A DNA stretch of 64,000 bases from Phoronis australis (Eukaryota > Phoronida > Phoronidae), in NCBI GenBank assembly GCA_002633005.1, contig NMRA01000203.1:413818-477817 (forward strand), given 5' to 3'. The notes under the pieces were generated by a model. That model worked only from the letters and a program-made list of their open reading frames with translations, ran no database searches and was not told the origin of the DNA. The position numbers were made by a program, and so were the translations under genes. Below, piece after piece: positions 11,527-24,639 of the stretch. The number at the start of each line of letters is the position of its first letter. The stretch's first letter is position 1.

Positions 11527-11700
11527 TCACACTTTCAGTGACTATATAGTCGGTGGGCCAGATTTTGTAGGGCCTCTAGAAAATGGTTTTTGTGAGTACT
11601 TTAGGGGGGCAATTTTATTTTGGTGTTTTTTAGTTCATTTATTAGAGTGTTTTCAAAATCTAAAAAGTTCCCACATATAAAGTTGCACATTTTTGAGAAA
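11527..11700 (+). repeat. Left inner inverted-repeat block
   Basis: Matches the reverse complement of 14572-14737 through 'agtcggtgggcca', 'gtgagtacttt', a G6-7 run, and 'aaaaagttcccac' to 'cacattttt'. The order and orientation continue those of the outer block. Confidence 0.75.
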
Positions 11701-12280
11701 TTTGAGTTTGAAGTTACCTAATAATCACCAAAGAGCTTAGTAAACTTATATTTGTAAAAACAACAGTTTTGGTGACTTTTTTGTAAAACAAGTAATATGG
11801 TCCCATCAGTGCCATTGTATTGAACAATATTACACTCACATTACATGTTTTACTATTGTAAATTAATTGTAAACAGTGAAATTTAAAAAACGTAAAGAGA
11901 CACCTAGTGGCAAAAATACAAACTAAGTCTGAATGTTTCTAGGAAGTTATTCTGGCATTGTCAGGCAACAAAAATAACACAAAACACTTGAGACTGGGCA
12001 AAATTTGTGCCTCAATGACTAAAACATTGACTAATGGTGTAAAATACAGCTTGTTTGCATAATACACCAGAAATATGTTATAGTACAAAAACAATATAGT
12101 TGAATGATCTCTGTGAATGTGCACAAAGACTGTATTAAAATAGATTATTCTGACAGCGTTTATTAAGCAGTATGAGACAAATACATGACAATGATCAAAG
12201 TATGTACTTTCTATGACTTAATCAACAAATAAAATTAACTTTTTAATACAAAAAAGGAAATAACGGGGTTGGAGGTCTAT

Positions 12281-12550
12281 TTAGGGTTGGCCTGTCAAAG
12301 AACTATCCAATGTTATGCAGTCAGTGTTGCTGATGTTACTACAGTTGTCACAGCTGCACATTTCTGTACAGTTTGACCCAGCATTGCAGCACAAACTCAG
12401 TTTCCCAGCACACATGTTCTTTTTGCACTTGCAGCGTTCATCGTTTAGTACTGTCAATGGAGATGCGGTCATTGCCATACATATTAACTGCAAAGCTCCA
12501 CCGCCAAGGAGCCAACTATGGTCGATTAGAGAGGGTACAGCACTGCACAC
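12281..12550 (-). pseudogene. Cysteine-rich C-terminal tail of a transposon protein
   Basis: The frame includes RCKCKKNMC and then GSNCTEMCSCDNCSN, the C-x-C...C-T-x-x-C-x-C-x2-C pattern. This pattern ends many invertebrate transposon-linked proteins. The usual central CKC/RC part is disturbed, suggesting a small frameshift. It lies in the middle of the inverted-repeat element and on the same strand as 12748-12990, so both may belong to one decayed protein. The exact family is not identified. Confidence 0.45.
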
Positions 12551-12747
12551 TGGTGATTAGCCCGCAGGCAATGAAGGGTCAAACACTAAGTCCTTGTTTG
12601 GAGGCGGGCACTATTTGGGCAAACGTTTGATTCAAAATATGTTACAATGGGCTGTGTTAATTAGAGTCAGCAAGTGAATTATTGAACACTAGCCTCAATT
12701 CACTTTCGTATCTCTTAGTCAGGCACAAACTACAACAGTGAGTAGCT

Positions 12748-12990
12748 TCAACAATATTTCTTAAGATTGCCTGTCCAAATAACTTCATGCACACCAGCTT
12801 TCTGAAGAACAGCTTCAAAGTCTTGCTTTATTTTTGAAAGGCAAATGACATCTCCATGTGCTAGAAGCTTTGATTCAATGAACTCCAAACAAAACTGTAG
12901 AAAAACATCTCTGAAAACTGGGGATTCGTCACTCTCCACAATCTTTGTCTTTCTCTTTTTTACAGCATGATGATCTGTGGTACTTGGCTT
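12748..12990 (-). pseudogene. Unidentified coding remnant in core of inverted-repeat element
   Basis: A minus-strand frame begins after a possible acceptor (TTGTGTCTTAG near 12993). It runs KPSTTD...KKRKTKIVESDE and then about 60 residues ending EVIWTGNLKKYC. The basic patch followed by an alpha-helical segment (FLQFCLEFIESKLL) looks protein-like. No domain is recognised. It precedes the cysteine-rich tail at 12281-12550 on the same strand. Confidence 0.3.
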
Positions 12991-14571
12991 CTAAGACACA
13001 AGGTCTTTATCTTTGAATTTCATTTGCATATTCAGGGCTCTGGACTGAGCTGTTGCTTGCGATACAAGTCCAACTGAAAAAAACCCGAACTGTTAACACT
13101 AATTTAACATTCAACTATGAGTGAGTTGGCATGCAACTTTTTCAGACGGACGTATCAGGAGCTGATCCACCACCAGCCTAACAAATTTACATGCCGTTTG
13201 ATCTGTAGCCTAATAATGTTGATCGTCTAATAATTAGATCAGTAGATGCAGCTGAAAATAAATCAGCTGATATACCTGTGCAGTGATTGAAATTTAATTT
13301 TTTTTAAATCAGATGCTCAAACCATAGTCAATCGATTTACACTTAAGGTAATCGACGTTTGACGAAATGGACAGTGGCTTCCATCGTCCTCAAATTTCGA
13401 CGGCGACGATGGCCACTTAGGCACTTTAATTTAATTATCATTGCAGCTGCTACCTAAGTAATTAATGTTTACAAAAAATTGAGACTACGGCAGGGGATGA
13501 CGGCCACTTGGGCATGTTGTTTGCAACTATCTACTCCATTTAACCTTCTCAAAAATTTTAGACTTAAAGTGCTTTAAAATCACACCCACAGTATAACGCC
13601 ATAGGATTATCCCTTAGCGCAAGCAGTGTCGATGTGGCAACTGAATGGAGTGTTCGAAAAACAGGATTGCAGGAGTATTTGTTTAAACTGGGAACAAATG
13701 AAAACATTAACGACCTCCTCAGAGGCATCTCTCTACGCGGTACTTCTAAACTTATAGGAACATAATTTGCCGAAAAGTATCCGGCATATGAAGTACCTAT
13801 AGTATGATCATCGTCTCTACTGGGTCAGCAGTATTGTCTAAGGCCTAGGCAGTCAAGGGGCTGAACAAGTTAAAAAACAACTGGTGATAATACTGAATCA
13901 CACGTGGAAAACACCAAAATGTATTTTTAAAAAACACGTACCTGTTTTTGAAAGCTATACTTCTTTCTCTTTCTTGAAATGTGGCCCATAATGTACTTTT
14001 CCTGCTAACAAATGATGCACTCATGTTTCAGAATGTTCCTATCTTGTTCAGGTTAATTGGGTGTTTCAGATTTTGGAAGGGATTGATTTTCTTGGGAAAT
14101 CTTGGATAACATCTGTATCACTTTCAGCAACTTCAGCTTTAGTACTACTGTTGGTGCCTTGAAACGTTGCTATGCCGTTCTATGTCCTTTCAATTTTCTG
14201 GTCTGACACTTGGTATTCTAGTCTATAGCACTCAGCAGTATACTGTGTAGGCTACCAGGGCATGCAGCTGTTTTCTGCACAAACGTTTGTGACACCTCTT
14301 CTTCTTTTTGATCTACTGATCTACAGAGTTCCACAGTCAATCAGCTTTCGTCAGGAAGCTTTCCTAAGCTTCTTTAGGCTCTGACATCACAATTTTGTGC
14401 TGTTTGATAAACCTTGAATTATACAGACATCACATTCCATGGGAGCAGCCATATTGAAGTAACTAAGCACAACAATACAATCTGGCTCTCTGATTGGTCA
14501 ATTCACTAGAAAAGCGCCATCAAGTGGCAGGAATATGCATCATATTTTGTGCAACAAAAACACCTTTTTTT

Positions 14572-14737
14572 AAAAAAATGTGCAAGTGTAGACGTGGGAA
14601 CTTTTTGGAATTTGATTTTTAGTTATATTATCTAGCCACATAGAAAAAACTAGGTTGCCCCCCCAAAGTACTCACAAGGGTGAACGCTATGAGATTTGGC
14701 CCACCGACTAATAGTAGCCCTTGTGTTTTTCAGTGTC
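14572..14737 (-). repeat. Right inner inverted-repeat block
   Basis: Reverse complement of the left inner block 11527-11700. It carries the C7 run at 14659-14665 opposite the G6 run at left, and 'tggcccaccgact' opposite 'agtcggtgggcca'. Confidence 0.75.
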
Positions 14738-15559
14738 TTGTTGAATTAAAAAGCTAAATGAAATGTATTTTAATTATTTATTTTTATAATAGGACTTGCC
14801 CTAAGCTTGTACAGACTTATTGTCTGAGCCACGTTGCTGATAGTTTTGATGCTTACCCATGTTAACAGTAAAGGTGTTGTTTAAAAGTATTGGTAACAGG
14901 ACTTCAGTATCTTTTTATAACAAACTATGAAGCAGACAATTGGTTCACCACGGTTTAGTTGACAGCATCATCTTACGGCATTCAAATTTTGATCAAACAC
15001 ATTGGTGCTGTCGTCCTGTGTTAAGGCAGACATTACATCACATTAAGTTTAGGATAATGATTTATAAATATTTGGAGTTAATAAAATTATTAAATGCTTG
15101 TCTTTACTGATACACTCGATGACCTTTTCATTTCAATCTTGTCTTCTTTTCAATTTTAAAAGAGGTATTAAATTAAGGTCGCATTGCGGTTCACACAGAT
15201 ACAGTTATGAACTTTTTGATCCAGGATGGTATTTTTCGAGTTTCAGAAAACTTTCTAGCAGATATTTGCTCCTTTCCCAGTTGTTTCTGGTCTCCAACAA
15301 TTCTTTCTTTTGTTTCTAAATGCAGGTTCAATATCCTCGAACCTCAGCAGAAAAAGACTGCAGTTTCTGGCAAGTGTAGTGTGACGGGAAATTCTCGCAT
15401 CTATTTAACTGCCCTGTATAACCAAAAACGACATTGAAACGCTGTTCAAAGTCTTCCAATAGTTGTTCTGTTGGTATCGTGAGTACTTTTGGCAGCCGAC
15501 CGCACAAAAACCGACCATGATTAGCAGACGACGTACTTGCCGGAAGTAAAACTTGCTAA

Positions 15560-15667
15560 TTTTGGTAGGTGTCGCTAGTGAAGGATGACGTCACGGCTTA
15601 TGCGGAAGATCGCAGATTTCGTCCATTGAAAATATACGGAGTTGACGGTCCATATACTATAGTCTAT
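15560..15667 (+). repeat. Dispersed repeat end, related to 54085-54190
   Basis: Shares 'cgctagtgaa', 'gacgtcac', 'gcggaagatc/gcgcaagatc', 'cattgaraatrta' and a terminal 'ccatntactatrgtytayg' with 54085-54190. Both lie in the same orientation. It sits exactly where the right arm of the inverted-repeat element departs from symmetry, consistent with insertion there. Confidence 0.5.
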
Positions 15668-16177
15668 GATGACACCGTAAAGTATAACTTCTTAACAAAT
15701 ACTTTTGAAAGTCCAATGCATATAGTTTGAATCTGAAGCAACTTCTGCACTCGATTTTATGGCTGTCTTTGTAATATTTAATCGTTTTAGGTTCTTAGAT
15801 AGGTGACAAATTCTAACTCTTGCAAGCTGGAAAGTAAAAAAAAGACTTAAAGTTATTTTTATTGGCTGAAAATTGTAATTTCATGGGTAGGACGGATGTG
15901 ACGTACGTACAATTTTTACGTCACGCGATTTCTGACTTAACGATTAATCTCTGGGATCTAAAATTTTGGTTAATAGTACTCAGAAACAAGTTAGAGGAGA
16001 ATCTGAAATTATTTTAATTCTCATTGAAAACTCTTGAAATGATGAAACTATTTAGCACTTTTTGTGTCGGACTTAGACACCATGATATCAAGGAGTTGGC
16101 CTTTGACCCCAAGAAGTCGACGATGTGTAACTGCTTAAATGATATTTTTAGAAAGTTTAGGCTTCATGAGATTGCAC
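15668..16177 (-). repeat. Right outer inverted-repeat block
   Basis: Reverse complement of 10672-11165. Homology fades outward at 'attgcacaat' (16171-16180), opposite 'tgcattcacac' on the left. This gives the best estimate of the element's outer edges. Confidence 0.8.
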
Positions 16178-16927
16178 AATGTTTTTAACATTTACAATGA
16201 CACAAAAAGACAAGAACACCACAACCACGCGAACACACACACGCATACTCCACACCTAATCCTCTTTACTAAGAAAAACAGTTTCAAAGTTACACTATCT
16301 TTTTGTACAAATTCTGAATTTAAATCCTTACGAGCACTATACTTTTCATTCATGTAGTATTTTTGATGAATATAAAAATGTACTTAGAAGTAATCTTTTT
16401 GATCCAAACTTTTGAGCATAAATAAACTGTTTACCCAATAATAAAACAATGTTTTTAAAATATTCTTTTAATCAAAAAAGCCAAAAATAACATTGTTGCA
16501 GGAGAGAGTGCCGACATACCGACGATTTCCTTTGTTTTCTTATATCAGTGAACATACATAGGGACTGAAAACATCCTTATTCATTTTCAATAATATATCA
16601 AGGTGAACAATGCCTTAGTAATGAGGATAAAACAGCATTAGACAAAAGGTTAAACTTTTCAAATCCCTCGGTAAAATTTTGAAGAACCTAGTTGTGAAAG
16701 TTGACTGACGCTTGTTATGTATTGTCTATCGGACTTCGCGTGGCTGTATATTACAAAATGCAATGTCTTCAAAGTCCTTTGAGACCTCTATCGTTGTAAG
16801 CAAAGAGGCCCTGCGTCTCCGTATTTATTTTTATTGTACGTAGAAATAGTGGGTTTGATGACTAGGTTTAATAGTAATATAAAAGGTGTCACAATAAATA
16901 ACACTCATCAATTGAAAATTTTGCATT

Positions 16928-18500
16928 AAGCAGACGTCACTGTCACGGTTCTGATTGGGTCAGAATACTCACTTAAATGTATTTCAAACTTACTTGATCA
17001 GTTTGCCAAATTCTCAGGTCTTAAGCCAAATATCGAAACAACTGTGAGACCACCTTATACTCTCAAAGAAATTGAAGATGGACCAGTGAAACTTTTATCA
17101 TATTTACATGTAGCGTAGACTTGGAAAACATTCCAAATTTAAACTAGGATGAAAAAGGAAGGAAATAAATAAAACACTGCATATCTGGTCTAGACGTAGT
17201 CTTATGACGCTTGGGAGGGTTACAGTGGTAAAAACTATTCTATTACCGAAAATTAATCAATCTGTTTATCCAACTCCCGTCTCTTTCCCAAGCGTTTATA
17301 AAAAAATTAGACCAAACGTTTTTCAAATTTATTTGGGGACAAAAAATGATAGAATAGTTAGAAAAGTTGGGATCCAGAATTCTGACAGTGGAGGATGTAA
17401 AATGATCCACTTGGCTTCTAACATAAAGGCACTGAAACTTACGTGGCTCCGTACATTAGTAAACGCAAAACAAACTTGTGGATATGTTTGAACTGAAGCA
17501 TTTTGGGAAAAATTTTAGACTTCTGTGGTGTTTTGGAAATGACAACTGTAATGTGATCTCCTCCCAAATTAAAAATAAGTTCTGGAGAGAATTTTTTTTC
17601 TATCTTGAAAGAATTTGTGTCATTGACCCAAGGGACTTTGGCAAACTTGGAAAATCTCATTTATCAACCACTCTGGTACAACACCTAAATCAGAATTGGC
17701 AAAAAGTCAGTATTTCATAGGTCGTTGAACGATAGAGGAGTACGAATTATACATGATGTAATGAATAATGATGGATTTTTTTAGATTATGACGCTTTTTT
17801 TAAAAAGTTTTCATTTAGACCTATGATAACAACTTTTAGCCGCTTAGGAAAGCAATATTGTTTGCTTGTGTCGGTGATAGAAATTCAAATACTAAAGTTG
17901 TGCTACATCTACCATATTATCCGGAAGTACTAAATGAGATAACAAAAAACAAGAAAGGGTGTAAATCAATGTATGACATATTTATTCGTAATATGAGGAT
18001 AAAACCGACCTAACATGATAAATGGATTTCTGAGATAAGTAATGAATTAACTTTGTGTTGGAAAACAGTGTACTTAAATGTTTTAAATATTCTCTAGATG
18101 TTAAATTTAGATGGTTCCAGTATCGACTAGTTCATAGAATGTCATGTACAAATTCATATCTTTGTAAAATAGGCGGCTCGGGTTCTTCTGCTTGCACATT
18201 TTGTAACAAAGCCAAAGAAACTTGTATGCACTTATTTGTACATTATAACTACAGAACATTCTGGAAAGATATTTTTGAATTTTACTTCAGTGATAGCGAT
18301 AAAACAATAATGAACGCTTAATTTTGGTTCTAGCGAAATATCACATATACTACCAAAGATTGGGGGGGCTTTACCATCTATTAATGCTTTTGATAATATT
18401 TTAAAACAGTATTATCTCACAAAGAAATATATTTTTAGAAAAAATAGACAGTTTGATAGATTTAGAAATAGATGGTTAAAATTTTGCTCACATTATTGAA
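16928..18500 (+). pseudogene. 5'-truncated LINE (L1/Tx1-like) reverse transcriptase relic
   Basis: It opens inside RT at a decayed catalytic motif (ADVT where ADD is usual). It continues FAKFSGLKPNIETT, the 'F...SGLK.N..KT' block. From 17204 come TLGRVTVVKTILLPKINQSVYP and a stretch ending MIHLASNIKALKLTWLRTL, the usual 'LTL.GK..V.KTLLLPK' and 'L.SLKLTWLRR' of L1/Tx1 elements. From about 18055 the tail shows FRWFQYRLVHR and CTFCNKAKETCMHLF...FW, the C-terminal zinc knuckle. Stops and frameshifts break it into at least four frames. The 5' end and endonuclease are missing, as expected for a dead-on-arrival insertion. Confidence 0.75.
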
Positions 18501-18538
18501 AATTAAGAGACCATTGAATGGGTGCGTGCCTGAATGTG

Positions 18539-18596
18539 TTTATATATATATATATATATATAAATATTTGATATAGATATAGATATGTATATTACA
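18539..18596. repeat. (TA)n / TAGATA microsatellite
   Basis: About eleven TA dinucleotides followed by AGATAT-type units, directly after the LINE relic. It may derive from the LINE 3' tail. Confidence 0.85.
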
Positions 18597-18599
18597 TCA

Positions 18600-20110
18600 A
18601 TCCTGGATCCAGCCCTGCACAATTCCCTGAAAATATGTCTTGGTTAATCAATGAACAGTATTTTTATCAAAAAATGACATGAAAAACGTTGCTTTCTCCT
18701 CAAGACCAACAACTTGAGTGAGTTGAACTAAACCGGTTTAACGGTACCTTTTGTCTATCAGCCAAGGATTTCTTACTCTGGTAAACGCATTAAATCTGCA
18801 ACCTGCATCAACGACAGCTAGCATAAATGGGTTTCTCATGCAGTTTGTGACTGGTTAATGCCGTTTGTGTACAGCGCCCTTCACTGCTCAACATGTGAGA
18901 TAGTTTAATCCGTGCATTATAGAAAATGCAATTTAAAACTAGTGAACTTCTTAAACAATGAATTAAAAATATTTTCTATAGGCGTCGAATAAAAAGTAAA
19001 TTGCCACGTGAAACGTTCCGCTACTGTCCAGAGTACACTAATTGATTTACGAAAATCAAATGATGCATTAAAAATTCAATTTAGTATTTCCATGCTAACA
19101 GTAGAAAATGGAAAACGATGGGAACACAAAACATATGAACCCAGTATGAGTATCAGTGGGATAACGAAGTTCAAAAACATTGGAATGATTAAGAATTAAT
19201 CACGACAGTCAATTCACGCCTTTTCTTAGTAACGTAAACTGACGCCTTGTCAGAGAAATGTGTAATGTACAAAGCAAGTATTGACGTTTTGTTAACGTAG
19301 AGGCGCCAAAGTAAACATGCATATACGGCACAATCGTTTAAGTATAGGTTTACTCTATAATCTATGATCGCTTAAAATAAACAAGTATTGTAGATACGCA
19401 TGCAGTGAACGTTGAGTCAATAGCAACAGGTCTTTTAGATTTGCGTAATCACGTATTTCTAGCTTTCTGTTTCATCTATATGTTCGTAAATTGAGACAAC
19501 ATTCTAAATGTTTCACGACATTCTTTTCGTACGAATAATTCAATATGAGAGTGAGAACAACTTCCGTACTTGTATTTTTCGGACACAAAATGATTGACTA
19601 CATCTCGTATGACCACTTTTCTCATTTTGAGTGGTTGTCAAATCAGTGGATAGAAGAAAGAGTAATAATCAAGTAATATATTAGTGCTACGGAGCTTGGT
19701 TGCATAAAACTTCAAAAGCATCCGCTGGATAAGTCTGATTGTTACATGACGTCAATAATAACAACATGGCGCGTGATAATGAGGCGTCATTGTTGCTATA
19801 TGGCGTGTAACTTCTATGCAACTGTGCCCTGGTTTACTAGCACACAGTGTTGTTCTTAAGTACATATGTTAAAGGGGCTATAACCCGTGAGCCTTATGTC
19901 GAAAATACACTTTTAAATCAAAGCAGCATGTTACGTTTGCTTGTCGATCTTGTGGCTTATCTTCATTTCTTTACCATTATAAAAGTGCTATTCCTGTATC
20001 TCGCAGGATCCGTTCTCATGCGTACATTTGCAATGATTTTCTAAATTCACTGAGACACTATGTAACTTAACGTATTTTATGGAGAAACTATAATGCAAAG
20101 TAAAACACTT
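18600..20110. other. No recognisable gene
   Basis: Short frames without motifs. No paired repeat or RNA gene was noticed. Confidence 0.35.
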
Positions 20111-20131
20111 TTATCATTTAGTTCCATTGGC

Positions 20132-20172
20132 AGATCCAGGGGGGACGAGGGGGTCCGGATCCCCCCTTTACC
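20132..20172 (+). repeat. 'TGGCAGATC + G-run' dispersed repeat, partial copy
   Basis: Reads 'ttggcagatccagggggga' and then GC-rich text ending in a C run (ggatccccccttt). The same head (TGGCAGATCTA plus a G run) is found at 40060-40099 on the minus strand and at 54263-54300 on the plus strand. Confidence 0.5.
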
Positions 20173-20871
20173 CTTGATATTAGCGATATCAAATCTAGAA
20201 TTTTCAAATTGCTGACTTGGACCCCTTTTTTAAAAAATCTTGGTTTCGCCTCCGAGTTCAAAAGGTGACGGACGACTATAAACACTGATGAGCAAAGCTT
20301 AAAAAGGCTTAGTCCCCTAAAAATGTTAATGCTTCGATTACGTATGACCAATAGTCAAACACTTTATATGTCGTATTCATTGACCGTTACAATTCGTTAA
20401 AACTTTTATATCTAGGAATTGGGTACATGCTTACTTAATGAACACTGGCTATTTTCATAACTACTGACATTTAGTGTTGATCGCGTTCATGAAAAGACTA
20501 AGTGCAAATCAATGTTTTGTATCAGTCATCGTAGTTACTTTTCCAGGCCATCTTGCAATATGATCTGACTGATTTTTGTGTGTTTTTTAAAGTATCTGCA
20601 TACTACAATAATAGACTTCCAGAGACTTTTTTCTGTTAACATTTGAATTGACTTTCTCATACATTGAATTTATATTCTGTAGTATAATAATGAAGAACGT
20701 CAATCAGCCAATCATGAAGCAGTATAAGATACTAAAACCGAACCTAACTAAATTGTATACGAGGATTTTAATTTAAAAAACTTAATTCACGAGTTTTAAG
20801 TGAAAATATATCAGTTTATTTTCGCCAATGTGTTATTGCCATGAAGTCATCACTAATGCAGGGCAATTGAT

Positions 20872-21057
20872 CTACTTCACTCCATAGGATATTAGACCAG
20901 ATTGCTTGATAATCAGGTTTCTCGACGACAACGTGAGACCTGCAAACTTTTCCCAAAATTCACTTTGTCGATTAAAAAGACGTATTGGTTGAAAAAGTTC
21001 ATCAGGCTTAGTTTCAATTCCAAACAATTCACAACCAATTGAAAATAGAAAAAGCAA
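20872..21057 (-). pseudogene. Transposon-protein N-terminal fragment ('CELFGIE' type), copy 1
   Basis: This minus-strand frame contains GCELFGIETKPDELFQPIRL, then a helical stretch EFWEKFAG ending at a possible donor (GCAG|GTCTCAC). The block resembles VELFGIENKADAGIMPTKL at 28.4 kb. I recall such a segment near the N terminus of multi-exon transposon-associated proteins of marine invertebrates. Only one exon-like piece is present. Confidence 0.35.
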
Positions 21058-21059
21058 GG

Positions 21060-24000
21060 GTTCAGCAACAGGGGCTTCTTTTTAATCACTATCCAAAATG
21101 AAAATTATGCAAAAGATTATTCAAAGACAAAAACGATATTTAAAACTTTTCAACTTCATAATAAAAATGATTTTCATTCGCAAACACGTCATTCATAACG
21201 TCACTAAGTAAAAGCAGTGTCAAAAAGTCATGACTTTTGACTAGGTGCGCCTCTGAACCCATCCATAATTGAGGCTTCTTAAGTTAATGGCGGATGACTT
21301 ATTTCTTTTTTGTTGGCAACGACCAATTGTCATCAGGATAAGGTAACTTAAGGACATATCTGTGGGAGTTTATTTCGTGGTTTCAAAGTTTTGGTCTGCT
21401 TTAATCTATCACTCATGAATTGTTTACTCTTCTTGAGTTCAGAAATCATTTCAAATCTGACTAGCTAGTGGAGTCTAGGAAATCTCCGTAGTATAAGGTA
21501 AAGTTAGTTTATAACAGCTTTAGATGCAAGGAACAAGACCAGAGAGTTCATACTAGTATATGGACTGAAAGAATGCACTCTGCCGCGTGAAAAACAAAAA
21601 AACATAAGCACTCATTTGTTCTACTTTTGATAGAACTCGGGCATTGCTGAAACGCGAACATGACATAGGGCCTCCGACATGTCACCCGTATAATACTTAC
21701 ATTACAAAGCAATCCATGGCAACATTTTCCAGATCACGTGCAACGGCTTTCCACGAATTTCGCAAATTGAACATCTGTCTGTATGTTTTGAAAGGTAATC
21801 GGGGGTCCACATTTTTTGGCTGTTCGTTAAACGACCCAGCCGAAGTGGAAGCAGAACATCCCATGCTGGTGTCCAACCCGGGGTGTCCGTTCTGTTAGCA
21901 ACCTGTCTTCTGTCAGTGTAACCAGGAAAGAACAGTTTGATCTCCGGTCACTGTTTGTATTCACAGCGTTAACACGATGTTGTCATACCTTTATACATGA
22001 TCGGGTGCACATACAGGTATTGACGCAGAAAGCACAATACAGGTGTTTGTGTAGCTATCGAAAATCACTTCAACACACACTGTTTTGTTCTCATTTCCAT
22101 TGTGGACGTCACAGGTACAGTTTAGACGAGGCCAAGGCTCTTAGTGGCGATAGCATGCACATGCTTCTTGCAGTTATCTTGTCACGTAACAGTTGATGTG
22201 GTAACGAGCATCGCAGGTATCAATTGCCTGCACTTCACCACCTACCTGCAGCCAAATAATGTCTTTGAAACACGTGGTAAATTGACGTATCGCCAGGATT
22301 ATGACTGGCGGCTTAACTGACCAATCAGAACGCAGCATTCTTGACACACCTTCATCTGCATTTCCAAGCCGCATTTTTTTCCGACAAACACACGTTGTTC
22401 GCGGTAAAGCTTATTTTAGTGTATTGCTCAAAAAGGTATGCTATAAGAATGATGACACGGTGCTGATGTGGCCCGTGTAATTCTGGCAACTGTTATACAT
22501 CTCGAAAAGAATATCCCGTCACTTTTAGGCATCCCCTAAGCCAACAGTGATCATGGTCGAGTGTGTAAACGATGAATAGTCAAAATATGGACGGCCACGC
22601 GAGCAGCTAAACTTGGCAATGTTACTGGATTACTCGAAGGTTAAACACAAATATACATTGTTCCAAGATAGTACTTTTCAGTTTGGTGGCTATACATGTA
22701 GTGTAGGCCTATATGATTTTTGACTCCGGAGTTTCACTCGTCTGGGCATCTGATGGATCCCAGTACTAATCTAGCGGTAGTCCCCGGAAATTGTTATTTT
22801 AAGGACATTTTTTATTATTTTTCATTTGTTTCGACCTATAATGTTTTGTAGCAGAGGTACATGTTTTGTTATTCATATAGGCTAGTGGTGTACAAATGAA
22901 CTCTCCAAAATTGAGAGATTCGATCGCCACCTAGGGAGGGGCACTGAATTACTGAACTCAAAGCCTTGTTCGAGGAGTTGTCACGAAAAAATAAACAGTT
23001 GAATTAATTTTTGCTGAGAACCTCTAGTATACACTTCGCCTGTAGAGTTAGGGAGAGCTTATTTTGAAGTTGTTCAAACATGGAAGCTTTAAAAAAGAAT
23101 TTTGGGTTATTTTTTGTAAATAGGCATTTTTGCCATAATACATCAGACTTGTCAACTTTTGTAACCAAACCACAGCTTAGGGATCTTGCTACGTTTATGG
23201 AATCTAGCTTTAAGCAATGAAACAACAAAAAATGCAGCAAAGTTCATCAGAAGGTAGGCCTAACTTATGTTTTAAAGGTGCATTTTCAGCCAATTCTTGA
23301 CTTGGACACAGTTCGGCTAGACCTACCGGAGCTAAGTACTTGCCTAGGACAAGATGAGTTTGTACCCGACCTACGAACCTGATTTTTCTAATTGAAATAT
23401 TTCGTTAGAAGATGAAATGCATAAACTGCTATCGACTCGACCTACTTTGTTATCGGGGAGTCCTACGAGTTGTTACCTACTTTTCGTTTGGCGGAATTTA
23501 GCGGACGGCAGAATAAAAATATCGGTGAATCTTCAATGATTTTGCTCGAAAGATCCTGAAAGCAGTGGCTTCGCACAGATAATCCGACTTTAAAATACAT
23601 AGCTAGGTGTACATGAACATATCGCATCAGTGATCTTGTCATTTATCACTGAAGTGAAGGTGAACCCCGCGAGGGGTTCTTCGGGTTTTCGCTAGCTCAG
23701 AAATAATTTTCCTCGAGAAATTATTTTTTATAGTCGCCTTTACAAATTCTCACATCGTGAACGCTCAGTTCTCTGCTGAAGAGCATGGCTTGATTTCTTT
23801 GTCGAAGTGTTTTTGGAAAGTGCAAAAAACTCATCCGATTCCACATCGTTTAGCGAGTGTACTTGCCTCTGACATCTTGTTTCTTTGTTTGTCTGTTTGT
23901 TCGTTCGTTTGTCGGGTATCACGTGACTTTTCGCAAGGGGAAGAGATCATATCGGTTCGTATCCGCGCCAAATAAACCGCGGGAAAACAGTTTGTTATCG

Positions 24001-24340
24001 TTGTAATTTGAAAGACTCGTAAAAATTAGGGTCTCATTTTTAAAAATGAATGGAAATTGTAATCCTTGCAATTGAGAAAGTCCGTATTTGTCGACTCGTT
24101 TATGTATCAAAATAAAGACTTTTCTCCCTTGTCATGGCATACTTGGAGAAAGCCTTATCGATGGAATTCCCGAGTGTAATCGTTACGTATGCGGCGATGT
24201 TGGGGTACTTTTAGTATTAATTGAACTAAATTTAAAACGAAAAAATCATTGAAACGGTGTAGCTATCAGTAAGTGAACATAAAATGTTCATTGTGCGTTT
24301 TTATGGAAAAAAAGTAGAAGATGAAGGACTGTTGGCCAGA
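21060..24340. other. No recognisable gene
   Basis: Open frames at 21644-21898, 22005-22196, 22174-22374 and 23004-23240 show no family motif. A hairpin GAACCCCGCGAGGGGTTC lies near 23662, and a short TTTG/TTCG-rich run at 23880-23917. No RNA gene is recognised. Confidence 0.3.
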
Positions 24341-24344
24341 TCAG

Positions 24345-24418
24345 GTGATTGCACTATTGACGTTCCCATCAGACGTACCCTGTGATTGCACTATTGACGT
24401 TCCCATCAGACGTACCTT
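24345..24418. repeat. Direct duplication, 37 bp x 2
   Basis: GTGATTGCACTATTGACG and the following 19 bases occur twice in immediate tandem (24345-24381, 24382-24418), with one C/T difference near the end. A third start (GTGATTCC) follows and diverges. Confidence 0.95.
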
Positions 24419-24639
24419 GTGATTCCCCCAAAGTTTAGTAGATCCTGTAGACCATCATGGCCTCATGGCTGAAGTTAGCACTTTCAAAAACGTTGGATCA
24501 TTTGAAAATCAATTCCTCCCTTAAAGATGAGCAAAAAATGTTTACAGTCAATCATTGACCAGCGCGATGTTGTAGCTGTGATTTTGAATATTTTTTTATT
24601 TTAGAAAGTTGCTGAACATCATTGTTCCAGGTGGAGCGT

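Larger units (their letters stand above)
10672..16177. mobile_element. Long-inverted-repeat element (~5.5 kb), family not identified
   Basis: Two blocks occur in mirror-image order on each side of a central core. Outer blocks are 10672-11165 and 15668-16177; inner blocks are about 11527-11700 and 14572-14737. The core (11.7-14.5 kb) carries minus-strand coding remnants, including a cysteine-rich tail. This architecture fits a DNA transposon with long terminal inverted repeats or a fold-back element, but target duplications could not be defined. The right side is ~570 bp longer between its blocks; that stretch (14.74-15.67 kb) ends with a dispersed repeat also found near 54.1 kb, probably a later insertion. 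No transposase catalytic motif was recognised. Confidence 0.6.
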
